A stretch of DNA of 42,519 bases, from positions 1-42,519 of the forward strand of contig JAQUKS010000005.1 in the NCBI GenBank assembly GCA_028718965.1, written 5' to 3'. Each line of letters opens with the position of its first letter. Position 1 is the first letter of the stretch. This document shows, piece by piece, positions 27,179 to 36,098 of this stretch. Made by a program: the position numbers and the translations under genes. Below the pieces are notes generated by a model. That model ran no database searches and had not been told where the DNA came from. It saw only the letters and a list, made by a program, of their open reading frames with translations. Source of the DNA: Minisyncoccota bacterium (GTDB lineage Bacteria; Patescibacteriota; Minisyncoccia; Minisyncoccales; CG1-02-41-26).

Positions 27179-28405
27179 CTACGGTAAATCTTTTAAAAGT
27201 TCAATAGCTTTCTGCGTTTGAGCGTCGTAGCCGGACGCGGCTTGTCCGTCCGAATCAGCGGCAACTTCAATGTCCGGCTTCAAGCCGTCTTTGTCAATGG
27301 AATTTCCGTCAGGGGTAAGCCACTTGGCAATCGTTACTTTTAGCGAAGAACTGTCGAATAAATTTATCTGTTCCTGTACCGAGCCCTTGCCGAATGATTT
27401 TTCGCCGATTAGTTTTACGCCAAGCTGGTCCCGCAGGGCTCCGGCCATAATTTCCGAAGCCGAAGCAGAACCGTTGTTGATTAAAACGACAATCTGATAA
27501 TCTTTAAAAGCAGCCGGGCCTTCCGATTTGTAGGCTTTTCTTTCTTTGTCAGAACCCATATCCTGCCAGGTGACCACCTCGCCCTTTGGCAGAAACCAGC
27601 CGGTTACTTCCTGCGCCACTTCCAGAAAGCCGCCGGGATTGTTTCTTAGATCAACCACGATTTTCTTGACATCAGGATGGTTCAATATGTCGTCAGATGC
27701 GTGGCCGAATTCAACAGGCAATATGCGGTTGAACTGATAAATTTTTATAATGGCGATATTGTCGGGGGTGATCTCTTCTTCCAGCGTCGGAATCTTTATG
27801 TTTTCCCTTTTAATAACAAACTCTTTGGGCTCTTTCCACTCCCCTCTTAAAATCAAAAGCCTTACCTCGGTATTGGCCGGGCCTTTGATGATTTTCACCG
27901 CCTCCTCAACGCTTTGGTCTTTGGTAAAAGTATCGTCGATTTTCAAAATCTCGTCTTCGGGCTTCAGGCCGGCTCTGTCGGCCGGGCTGCCTTTGAACGG
28001 CGAAACCACTGTAATCTGGCCGTCCCGGCTGCCTACCACCATGCCAACACCCTCGTATTGGCCCGATAACTCTTCGTTAAAGCTCTCGGTCTGCGACGGG
28101 GTAAAAAACGTGGTATAAGGGTCGCCCAGGCTTTCAACCATGCCCGCTGTCGCTCCGTAAATCATCTTTTGAACATCGATTTTATCCTTGTCTAAAAAAT
28201 TTTGCGTAACCCTGTTCCAGGCTTCCCAAAAAACAGCCATGTCCACGCCTTCGGGCTTGTTTAAAGAGGAATCTGTTATATAAGCGGGCTGCAAAAGCGC
28301 GGCTCTCTCATCACCCACCTGAATACCAACCTGATAACTAAAAAAACCAACGGCCGCGGCCGCCACTAAGAAAAGTCCTGCTTTTAAAATCTTTTTCAGT
28401 ATCAT
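27179..28405 (-). CDS. C-terminal processing peptidase (S41) with PDZ domain
   Basis: EGVGMVVGSRDGQITVVSPFKGSPADRAGLKPEDEILKID; VLINNGSASASEIMAGALRDQLGVKLIGEKSFGKGSVQ. Confidence 0.93.
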   Translation of the reverse strand: MILKKILKAGLFLVAAAAVGFFSYQVGIQVGDERAALLQPAYITDSSLNKPEGVDMAVFWEAWNRVTQNFLDKDKIDVQKMIYGATAGMVESLGDPYTTFFTPSQTESFNEELSGQYEGVGMVVGSRDGQITVVSPFKGSPADRAGLKPEDEILKIDDTFTKDQSVEEAVKIIKGPANTEVRLLILRGEWKEPKEFVIKRENIKIPTLEEEITPDNIAIIKIYQFNRILPVEFGHASDDILNHPDVKKIVVDLRNNPGGFLEVAQEVTGWFLPKGEVVTWQDMGSDKERKAYKSEGPAAFKDYQIVVLINNGSASASEIMAGALRDQLGVKLIGEKSFGKGSVQEQINLFDSSSLKVTIAKWLTPDGNSIDKDGLKPDIEVAADSDGQAASGYDAQTQKAIELLKDLP

Positions 28406-28459
28406 ACAGCAACTATTATACAAAAATTGAGCCCCGCAAGCAAGCCGCGGGATTTTATT

Positions 28460-29056
28460 TTAATCAAGTCCCGCCAGCGGAAAACTTTGTAAAACAGCAT
28501 ACTCCGGGCCGCTTCTTTTCAGCCGGCTTTCCATAAGCTCGATTGAACGGACGTCGATCTTCAAATCAAGCTCTTTTTCGATTTCCGGGCGCTCCTCCGG
28601 GTCTATTCTTTTCCAGACCCACTCTTTGACGCGTGCCAGGGTTATGTGGCCGAAAAAGTTTTCAGCCGCTCCCCTATCGCCGCAACGGATGTTTGCCTTA
28701 AAAATTTCTTCAGCCAGATCAAGAATCAATTTTTCTAAGATTTCATTTTTCGCTGTTTCAAGCCAAATAAGCTGCGGAGGATTTTTTTTGGCCGGGCCGT
28801 AACTTGTTTTGGTCAACCGCAAAACCAGCGGCGGAGCGTCTTTCAGCGCCGCTCCAACGGCCCTGGTCAAAAAAGATATTTCTTTGTCCCCTACTTCGCC
28901 CAAAAACAACAATGTTATATGCAAATTTTCCGGCGCCACCCATTTGGCGACAGCATCGGAAATTTCCATCGGAAAGCTGTTTTTGATTTCGTTCTGCACA
29001 TCGGCAAGCTCTGTTTTCAGGGCTTGAGGCAAATTTATGGCAAAAAACAACCGCAT
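28460..29056 (-). CDS. thpR: RNA 2',3'-cyclic phosphodiesterase (2H family)
   Basis: MRLFFAINLPQALKTEL; two HxTx motifs, HITLLFLGEV and HITLARV. Confidence 0.88.
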   Translation of the reverse strand: MRLFFAINLPQALKTELADVQNEIKNSFPMEISDAVAKWVAPENLHITLLFLGEVGDKEISFLTRAVGAALKDAPPLVLRLTKTSYGPAKKNPPQLIWLETAKNEILEKLILDLAEEIFKANIRCGDRGAAENFFGHITLARVKEWVWKRIDPEERPEIEKELDLKIDVRSIELMESRLKRSGPEYAVLQSFPLAGLD

Positions 29057-29059
29057 ACA

Positions 29060-29314
29060 CTATCCGTGTTTTATCTTTAAGGTTAGGATGGTTGCGTTCA
29101 GGAGCAGGCTCAAAACATTGGCCGCGATCAAAGGCAAATCGACTATGATCAGGCCGTAAACCAGCCAAAGCGCTATGCCAATGGTGACCAAAACATAGGT
29201 GCCCAGAGAAATATCCTTTGTTTCTTTGGTTTTGATGGCTTTTGCCACCTGGGGCAGAGATGAAAAAGTGGTCAAAGCGCCCGCCAGAAGTCCCAAAAGA
29301 GAGATGTAGTTCAT
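29060..29314 (-). CDS. SemiSWEET (MtN3/PQ-loop) transporter
   Basis: 84 aa, LAGALTTFSSLPQVAKAIKTKETKDISLGTYVLVTIGIALWLVYGLI. Confidence 0.87.
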   Translation of the reverse strand: MNYISLLGLLAGALTTFSSLPQVAKAIKTKETKDISLGTYVLVTIGIALWLVYGLIIVDLPLIAANVLSLLLNATILTLKIKHG

Positions 29315-29352
29315 AAAGATTCGTTTTTAAAAAATACCGGCCAGCTCCCTCC

Positions 29353-30303
29353 CTACTGCGCCTTTCTCCATGACTTGACGCCATAGGGAGTCATCACCCT
29401 CACCGGAGAAGCGTTGGGGTCAGTGGTTTCCACAAGATCAGCGGCCGTGTTGGTATCGCCCGTGAACCGGGCCACTTTGATGATACCCTTGAGAGCGGCC
29501 AGGGCGTCAGTGAACGAGATGAGACGGAGCTTGATGATGCCGATGGGGCCCATTACCTTGACATAGCCTATGGCTGTGGGAAGGGGCGGAGGAGAGACTG
29601 GCTGGACATTGCACAAGAGTTCCGTGTCAAAGACCGTGCAGATGCCGCTCATGGAGTTGCGGGCCATACAGCTCACCTTGACGCTTCCGGTCCAGCCTCC
29701 CGAGGCGCAAGGCATGCTCCGGCTCTCATTGTGCCAGTTCGTGTCTCCTATCGCGGTGGTCAAACAGTCCTGGCCTCCGGCATAGCCTCTGTCGGTCTGT
29801 CTGTCAACCATGGGGAGGCCGGGGTCGAGCTTTTTGTAGTCATAGGAGATGGAAAAGTTTTTGCCTGTTTCGCAAGTGGCCGGGCAGACCAGATTACGGA
29901 GGTCGCAGGTGGGTGGTTCGGGGAGAGAAGAACATGACCCTGATGTCAATTGTTTTACCCAGCAAGAACCAGATAGTCCAGATATAGTACAAGCTTCTGT
30001 TTGTGAATAAACAGCACAGAAAGGATTGCAGGTTCTCCCGATCTCGTTATTGTAAGCGTCATAACAAATCGTACAAGAAGCTCCTTCGGCTGGGGTTATT
30101 GGAGAAAAGCCGCTCTGGAAACAGGTCGACGATTCCGTCTCCTCGTTGCTGGTGCAATGATCACATACTGCAAAATTGCAAGAAGGCGCATATATTGTTT
30201 CAGGAGTTCCGGGGAAAATACATGCGGCAATGATTAAAGAGGGAAAGAACAAAAAAAGAAGAAACATTAAAAAAGCTATTTTTTTGCTACTAATAGTTGA
30301 CAT
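29353..30303 (-). CDS. Cysteine-rich secreted protein, unknown function
   Basis: Signal peptide MSTISSKKIAFLMFLLFLFFPSLIIAA, then many Cys residues. Confidence 0.65.
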   Translation of the reverse strand: MSTISSKKIAFLMFLLFLFFPSLIIAACIFPGTPETIYAPSCNFAVCDHCTSNEETESSTCFQSGFSPITPAEGASCTICYDAYNNEIGRTCNPFCAVYSQTEACTISGLSGSCWVKQLTSGSCSSLPEPPTCDLRNLVCPATCETGKNFSISYDYKKLDPGLPMVDRQTDRGYAGGQDCLTTAIGDTNWHNESRSMPCASGGWTGSVKVSCMARNSMSGICTVFDTELLCNVQPVSPPPLPTAIGYVKVMGPIGIIKLRLISFTDALAALKGIIKVARFTGDTNTAADLVETTDPNASPVRVMTPYGVKSWRKAQ

Positions 30304-30377
30304 TTTATTTTTTTGTGGTATTATAAAGGTACCTACAGAACCTTATATTGAACCTTGACTCATAAGGAGGGCAACCA

Positions 30378-30926
30378 ATGAAAAAAGCATTTTTCGTCTT
30401 TCTCTTGATTGTCACATTCGCATTTGTTTCAGGATGTAAGACAGAGAACATCCCATCGATGGGAACCGGATCGTTAATTAATTTCAATACCCCAATAATC
30501 AGTATTTCGAAATTTTTAACGGATCCACAGCAAGCAAGCGCAACCTGGTGGACAGAAGGAGGAGTTGTCTTTCTGTCAACAACTTCTCTGATTTCATCCT
30601 GTGATTTTGACTTTCGCGTCTCGGCACTACCGACGGCAATCGTTCCTGGGAATTTTTTTTCCGACAGAACGATTTGTAGTGTGAATTATGACATGAATGG
30701 GGTGGGACATGCCCACATCCATGGGCCTGATTTTTCTACCTCTCTATGCCCCCCTGTCGTCTTGACCTCAAAGACTTTCACGTTTGAAGGTTACGACGTG
30801 TCCATCAAAAAAGGATACGTCATGGCAGAGAAACGAGAAGGAGAAAAAACTTTTTTCCTTTCTCGTCGTGCACCAATAGCCTCCCCCAAAACCACCTGGG
30901 GCGCCATGAAGGACGGCCGCCCATGA
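30378..30926 (+). CDS. Putative lipoprotein, unknown function
   Basis: MKKAFFVFLLIVTFAFVSGC lipobox; SD AAGGAGG before the ATG. Confidence 0.7.
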   Translation: MKKAFFVFLLIVTFAFVSGCKTENIPSMGTGSLINFNTPIISISKFLTDPQQASATWWTEGGVVFLSTTSLISSCDFDFRVSALPTAIVPGNFFSDRTICSVNYDMNGVGHAHIHGPDFSTSLCPPVVLTSKTFTFEGYDVSIKKGYVMAEKREGEKTFFLSRRAPIASPKTTWGAMKDGRP

Positions 30927-30990
30927 GGGCCGTCCAAAAGACACAGAGAAAAGATACGCAATGTATCTTAGTACCTGTGTCTTTTCTCGT
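30911..30990 (+). terminator. Compound hairpin terminator region
   Basis: GGACGGCC-N-GGCCGTCC across the stop; then AAAAGACACAG ... CTGTGTCTTTT with nested AAGATAC-gcaat-GTATCTT. Confidence 0.7.
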
Positions 30991-31092
30991 TTATAAGCCC
31001 CTTTTTGGGTCTTTTTTATTTTTGGGAACGAATAACTACAGATTCATTCTACCATATTCCAAAAGCCGAAGAAAACACCATTCATTCAAAGT

Positions 31093-32001
31093 ATGCTAAA
31101 ATACATAAAGGGTATGAAAGAGTGTTTAGCGTATAAAAAATTAAGCGAGGGGCGGGTGCAATGCCGAGCGTGCAATCATTATTGCGTCATCGCGAACAAC
31201 AGCACCGGAAAATGCGGCGTAAGGAAGAATCAAAATCACGCGCTTTTTTCCCTCACATACGGCCGGCCTTGCGCGATTGCCGTTGACCCGATAGAGAAAA
31301 AACCGCTTTATCATTTTTTGCCCGGAACAAAGACCTTATCCCTTGCCGCTCTCGGCTGTAATTTCAAATGCCAGGCCTGCCAGAACTGGCAAATTTCCCA
31401 GCTAACAGGGGATGTTCCCTTGCGGGCTTTCAGGGAAACATCGCCTGTGAGCCCAACTGAAATCGTTGAAACAGCCCTGGATCATAAATGCCCGAGCGTT
31501 TCCTATACCTATACCGAGCCAACCGTTTTTTTGGAATACGCTCTGGACACAATGAAACTGGCCAAAGAGCACGGGCTTAAAAATATCTGGGTGAGCAACG
31601 GATTCTTTTCCAAAGAGACTTTTGATTCGATACTCCCCTATTTGCAAGCGGCCAACATTGATTTGAAATCATTTGACGATGATTTTTATCAAAGATACTG
31701 CGGCGGCCGATTGGCTCCGGCGTTGGACAATCTGAAACGCCTTAAGCAAAATAAGATTCATCTGGAAATAACCACTTTGGTCATACCGACCCTCAACGAC
31801 TCCCCTGCCCTGTTTGAAAAGACAGCCGCTTTCATCGTAAAAGAGCTGGGGCCCGAAACCCCGTGGCATATTTCCGGATTTTCACCGCAAATCTCCTGGA
31901 AATTAAAAGGCCTGTCTCCCACCCCTCTCTCCACCCTCAAGGACATCCAAGAAATCGGCCGAAGAGGCGGCCTGAAAAATATTCATTTAGGCAACATTTA
32001 A
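31093..32001 (+). CDS. amrS: AmrS-like radical SAM enzyme (AmmeMemoRadiSam family), short C-terminus
   Basis: CRACNHYC; KCGVRKN; LGCNFKCQACQNWQIS (CxxxCxxC); VSYTYTEPTVFLEYALD. Start could be 31111. Confidence 0.85.
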   Translation: MLKYIKGMKECLAYKKLSEGRVQCRACNHYCVIANNSTGKCGVRKNQNHALFSLTYGRPCAIAVDPIEKKPLYHFLPGTKTLSLAALGCNFKCQACQNWQISQLTGDVPLRAFRETSPVSPTEIVETALDHKCPSVSYTYTEPTVFLEYALDTMKLAKEHGLKNIWVSNGFFSKETFDSILPYLQAANIDLKSFDDDFYQRYCGGRLAPALDNLKRLKQNKIHLEITTLVIPTLNDSPALFEKTAAFIVKELGPETPWHISGFSPQISWKLKGLSPTPLSTLKDIQEIGRRGGLKNIHLGNI

Positions 32002-32020
32002 TTAACTTCTGCTAAAAAAT

Positions 32021-33058
32021 ATGGACACCCACTATAATATCATTATCATTGGAGCTGGCACGGCTGGATTAGCCGCCGCGACTTTTTTAGCCAAAGCCAA
32101 AAAGAAAGTGCTGGTTTTAGAAAGAAATAAAGCCCTTGGCCTCAAAGTTTGCGCTGGCGGCTTAACCATCAAAGACTTTACAGAATTAAATTTGCCTAAG
32201 AGTATTATAGAAAAAGAATTCAAGCATATTAATCTTCACATCGGCAACCATAAAGCGATAAAGCTTCAATTGGATCAGCCCTGGATTTGGACCTGCAGCA
32301 GAGAAAACCTGGCTCAGTGGCAATTAGACCAGGCCAAATCGGCCGGAGCGGAAATTCGGCTGGGCTCATCAGCCAAAGAAATATACAAGAACCGTATTTT
32401 AACCGATGACAACCTTTCCCTGCATTTTGATTACTTAATCGGCGCTGACGGCAGCGGTTCCTTGGTTAGAAATTTTTTAGGCCTGAAAACCAAAAAAATA
32501 ATGGTGGCTATCCAGTATTGTATTCCGGACAGAAGGTTCAAAGAATTAGAAATATTCTTTGACCTGGAAAAGTTCGGCCCAGTCTATGCCTGGATATTTC
32601 CCCATCAAGACTATGTTTCAGTCGGCACTGGCTGTGATCCAAAATTCATAAAGCCGAACCGGCTAAAAACGAACCTTGACTCCTGGTGCCAAAAGCTTGG
32701 TATTGATAGCGCCGGCCATCAATTGCAAGCCGCGCCAATCAGCTATGATTACAAGGGGGTGGACTTTGGTAATGTCTTTCTGGTTGGCGATGCGGCCGGA
32801 CTAGCCTCTGGTCTAACGGGCGAAGGCATTCACCCCGCAATGGTATCGGGCATAGAGGCAGCCAAAAAGATTATTAATCCCGATTACCGCCTTCCCAAAA
32901 TCAAACAGCTCGTTAAAAATAAAAGATTAGAAGAAACAGCCCTCGGATTCTACAAAACGAATAAAACAATAACCAAGCTAATGTTTGGTCTCGTAGCCAA
33001 TTTATTGAAAAACGAAAAATTCCAAAGGAAAACAACCCATTTCCTAACCGAAAGATAA
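32021..33058 (+). CDS. FAD-dependent oxidoreductase, geranylgeranyl reductase family
   Basis: YNIIIIGAGTAGLAAATFLAKAKKKVLVLERN; KVCAGGLT; VFLVGDAAGLASGLTGEGIHPAMVSGI. Confidence 0.85.
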   Translation: MDTHYNIIIIGAGTAGLAAATFLAKAKKKVLVLERNKALGLKVCAGGLTIKDFTELNLPKSIIEKEFKHINLHIGNHKAIKLQLDQPWIWTCSRENLAQWQLDQAKSAGAEIRLGSSAKEIYKNRILTDDNLSLHFDYLIGADGSGSLVRNFLGLKTKKIMVAIQYCIPDRRFKELEIFFDLEKFGPVYAWIFPHQDYVSVGTGCDPKFIKPNRLKTNLDSWCQKLGIDSAGHQLQAAPISYDYKGVDFGNVFLVGDAAGLASGLTGEGIHPAMVSGIEAAKKIINPDYRLPKIKQLVKNKRLEETALGFYKTNKTITKLMFGLVANLLKNEKFQRKTTHFLTER

Positions 33059-33066
33059 AAAATCAA

Positions 33067-33771
33067 CTAAAACTCGTCCACGAAGTATTTCCTCTCCGAG
33101 AACGAAATCCCGCCCGCCTCTATCATTTTCAGCTTATCCAAAACATCCGGGAAAAGTTTGGGCAGTTTCCTGATTTCAGCCATAGAAAGCCAGAAATTCT
33201 TCCCGCCCTGGAATTCTTCCGTCATTTTTCCCTTAATCCCGTCGGCTCTGAAAACAAAAAAGAGTTTATCCTCCAGCAATAACCCTTCCTTTGAATAATC
33301 CATCTTGTGATTCACGCCAACGAAAGAGAGCTTGGCGCTCAGGCCCGTCTCCTCCGTAAACTCCCTGCGAGCCCCATCAAGCAAGGTCTCCCCTATCTTC
33401 AGCTTGCCCCCAACCCCTCCATAATAGCCAAAATACGGCTGTTTTAGGCGCTGCTGGAGCAAATATTTCTTCACCCCTCCCTGCTTTTCAACGGCGAAAA
33501 TCAACACCCCTACCTTGGCTTGCTTTTCAACCTGCGGGATATCCTTCTCCGCGTCCATGCGATTGGCAAATTCTTTTCCGACCGCCGTAAGACAATAATT
33601 GCTTTCTCCCTTTACAATCAGCCCCGCCTCCACTAAACTTTTAATATGAAAGGAAAAGTGGTCATTTGAAAGTCCCGACACGTTAAGGTCGCGAAATCTG
33701 GGCTTTGGATTAAAAAGCAAAACTTTAAGAATCTCGGCCTGCCGAGGATGCAAACGCAAATCCTTTTTCAT
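33067..33771 (-). CDS. Winged-helix + NUDIX fusion protein
   Basis: N-terminal HTH-like RQAEILKVLL...LSNDHFSFHIKSLVEAGLIVKGESNYCLT; NUDIX box GGKLKIGETLLDGARREFTEETGL. Confidence 0.85.
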   Translation of the reverse strand: MKKDLRLHPRQAEILKVLLFNPKPRFRDLNVSGLSNDHFSFHIKSLVEAGLIVKGESNYCLTAVGKEFANRMDAEKDIPQVEKQAKVGVLIFAVEKQGGVKKYLLQQRLKQPYFGYYGGVGGKLKIGETLLDGARREFTEETGLSAKLSFVGVNHKMDYSKEGLLLEDKLFFVFRADGIKGKMTEEFQGGKNFWLSMAEIRKLPKLFPDVLDKLKMIEAGGISFSERKYFVDEF

Positions 33772-33845
33772 AATATATATTGGTTTTTCTTAATGATAAC
33801 CCCCCTCAAAAGCCAGTCAAGTAAAGTCGGCTTTACCAATCCAAT

Positions 33846-34163
33846 ATGAACTTTATCGTTAAAAACAGCACAGGTGAAAACATCGAAAATCTGATGCGAC
33901 AGATACGCTATCACTCCTGGGGCGCGTCCCAAAAAGACGGAAAACTGCAGTTCATACGGCCCTTTGAAACCGGAGGCGCCTTTCCTAGGTTTCATATCTA
34001 TTTGAGGTATAATAGAACAAACAAAGAGATTGATATTGACCTGCACCTTGACCAGAGAAAAACCGTTTATGAAGGCGCGAAAGCCCACAAAGGCGAGTAC
34101 CAGGGAGAGCTTGTGCAAGAAGAAGCCGAGCGCATCAAAACCTCTATCCAAAAAATCCGATGA
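33846..34163 (+). CDS. Conserved hypothetical protein
   Basis: 105 aa ORF in an operon-like overlap with the next gene. Confidence 0.65.
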   Translation: MNFIVKNSTGENIENLMRQIRYHSWGASQKDGKLQFIRPFETGGAFPRFHIYLRYNRTNKEIDIDLHLDQRKTVYEGAKAHKGEYQGELVQEEAERIKTSIQKIR

Positions 34164-34840
34164 ACCAGGAAATCGCCAAAATTTTCAGACAAATCGCCGA
34201 ATTATTGGAGATAAAGGGCGACAGGGCGAAGGCTAGCCAGTTCAAGATTAAGGCGTATCAAAAGGCTGCTTTGGCTTTGGAAAACCTGCCTCAAGACATC
34301 AGCCAGATTTATCGGGAAAGCGGCCTGAAAGGCCTGGAAAAGCTTCGGGACATCGGCAAGGGCACAGCCCTTAAAATCGAAGAATATTTACAAAAAGGTA
34401 AAATCAAGTATTATGATGAATTAGCCGAAGAAACGGCCATTCAGCAGATTGTCGCGTATTTTTTCGCCAGCAAGGGCCTGGACCTGGCCGACCTGAAGCA
34501 GTCGGCCCGGCGAAAAGAAATCGTTTATTCCAGGTACACCAAGCCCGCCAAACAGCTTTTGGAGCTGGCCGGGTCTCTGGAAAAAGCCAAGCAGGCTATC
34601 GATAAAGTAGCCCAGTGGGCCAATAGCCGCGATCTGGATTATGCCATTGAAACCATTTTCAAAAAGTGGCTGGAGCTTGACCGCCTGAAGCCGAAAGAGG
34701 TGGTTAAAAAACCGTTTTACGAGGGCCAGCCGATGGTCTGGTCCCAAGCCAAAAAGAAATGGTTCGTGATTAACGACAGCGGCGAATGGCTGGAATACGC
34801 GGACAAAGAAAGCAAGATTGAATGGCGGATAGTAAAATAA
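34160..34840 (+). CDS. Pol beta/PolX N-terminal-like helix-hairpin-helix protein without polymerase domain
   Basis: EIAKIFRQIAELLEIKGDRAKASQFKIKAYQKAALALENLPQDISQIY...LEKLRDIGKGTALKIEEYLQKGK. Confidence 0.78.
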   Translation: MNQEIAKIFRQIAELLEIKGDRAKASQFKIKAYQKAALALENLPQDISQIYRESGLKGLEKLRDIGKGTALKIEEYLQKGKIKYYDELAEETAIQQIVAYFFASKGLDLADLKQSARRKEIVYSRYTKPAKQLLELAGSLEKAKQAIDKVAQWANSRDLDYAIETIFKKWLELDRLKPKEVVKKPFYEGQPMVWSQAKKKWFVINDSGEWLEYADKESKIEWRIVK

Positions 34841-34882
34841 TTTTAAATTTCAAATATCTAATATTCAAGTTTCATATCAAAT

Positions 34883-35443
34883 ATGCTGAATCATACCGAA
34901 TTGAAAAAAGGAACATTGTTTATTTATAACGACCAGCCCTATATCGTGCTTGATTTCGCTTTGAATTTCCAGGGACGGGGCGGTTCGACCGCGCAGATAA
35001 AAATGAAGAGTTTGATAACCGGCAATGTTTTGTCAAAGGTTTTCCATCCGGGCGACAATTTCGAGGAAGCCGACGTGGACAAAATTCAGTTGAAATTCGT
35101 TTACGCCGGCAAGGGGCAGTATGTTTTTTCCGAAAGCGACAATCCCAACAAGCGCTTGACTCTTGCGGAAGAGCAGGTGGAAGGAGGCCGTTTTTTGAAA
35201 CCCGGCCAGACAATAACCGGCTTATCGTTCGATGATAAGATCATCAGCGCGAACGCGCCCATTAAGGTGCAGCTTCGCGTGAAAGAAGCGGCTGTTTATC
35301 TTAGGGCGGGCCGGGCGGAAGCGGGCACCAAAGAGGTCATTTTGGAAACCGGAGCCAGCATCCAGGCTCCCTCGTTCATAAAAGAGGGTGATATAATAGA
35401 AATAAACACCCAGACCGGCGAATACTCAAGAAGAGTAGAATAA
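34883..35443 (+). CDS. efp: Elongation factor P
   Basis: LKKGTLFIYNDQPYIVLDFALNFQGRGGSTAQIKMKSLITGNVLSKVF; C-terminal EGDIIEINTQTGEYSRRV. Confidence 0.94.
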   Translation: MLNHTELKKGTLFIYNDQPYIVLDFALNFQGRGGSTAQIKMKSLITGNVLSKVFHPGDNFEEADVDKIQLKFVYAGKGQYVFSESDNPNKRLTLAEEQVEGGRFLKPGQTITGLSFDDKIISANAPIKVQLRVKEAAVYLRAGRAEAGTKEVILETGASIQAPSFIKEGDIIEINTQTGEYSRRVE

Positions 35444-35479
35444 AAAGTTTTGCAAGCAAGACGCAATTATTAACAAGCT

Positions 35480-35935
35480 ATGTCAGAATACATTACGGCC
35501 GAAGGCCTCGAAAAGCTGAAAAAGGAACTGGATTATCTGAAAAACGTCAAACAGAAAGAAATCGCCGCGCAGCTGCACACTGCCGCGAGTTTTGGCGATT
35601 TGTCGGAAAACGCCGCTTATCACCAGGGTAAAGAGGCCCTGGCTTTTATGAGAGGGCGCGTAGACGAACTGGAAAAAATCATCAAATCAGCCAAAATCAT
35701 TGCGGGCAAATCAAACAGCGGCAAAGTGGAAATCGGCTCGATCGTGGTGGTTGACAGTTGCGGAGAAAAAGAAACCCTTACATTGGTGGCGCCCTCGGAA
35801 AGCGATTTTTTACAGGGCAAAATCTCTTATCAGTCCCCTATCGGCCAGGCGCTTTTGGGGCAGAGCAAAGGCGCTGAAATTGAAATCGAATGTCCGGAGA
35901 AAAAAATAAAATACAAGATTTTGGAAATAAAATAG
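35480..35935 (+). CDS. greA: Transcription elongation factor GreA
   Basis: YITAEGLEKLKKELDYLKNVKQKEIAAQLHTAASFGDLSENAAYHQGKEALAFMRGRVDELE. Confidence 0.95.
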   Translation: MSEYITAEGLEKLKKELDYLKNVKQKEIAAQLHTAASFGDLSENAAYHQGKEALAFMRGRVDELEKIIKSAKIIAGKSNSGKVEIGSIVVVDSCGEKETLTLVAPSESDFLQGKISYQSPIGQALLGQSKGAEIEIECPEKKIKYKILEIK

Positions 35936-36059
35936 TTGATTTTTTAAGAAAAAGAGTTAAGATGATAAAGTTTGTAATTTACTATATTGTAGTCATGAAC
36001 AGAAGCAAAACAAAGAAATCGGACAAGACACAATAATAATGTTAATATTCGTCCGATTT

Positions 36060-36098
36060 CCGCCGACGGCCCAAGGGCTTGTCGGCGGTTTTTAATTC
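36060..36098. terminator. Terminator between convergent greA and rarA
   Basis: CCGCCGAC ... GTCGGCGG followed by TTTTT; preceded by inverted repeat GAAATCGGAC (36015) / GTCCGATTTC (36051). Confidence 0.75.
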
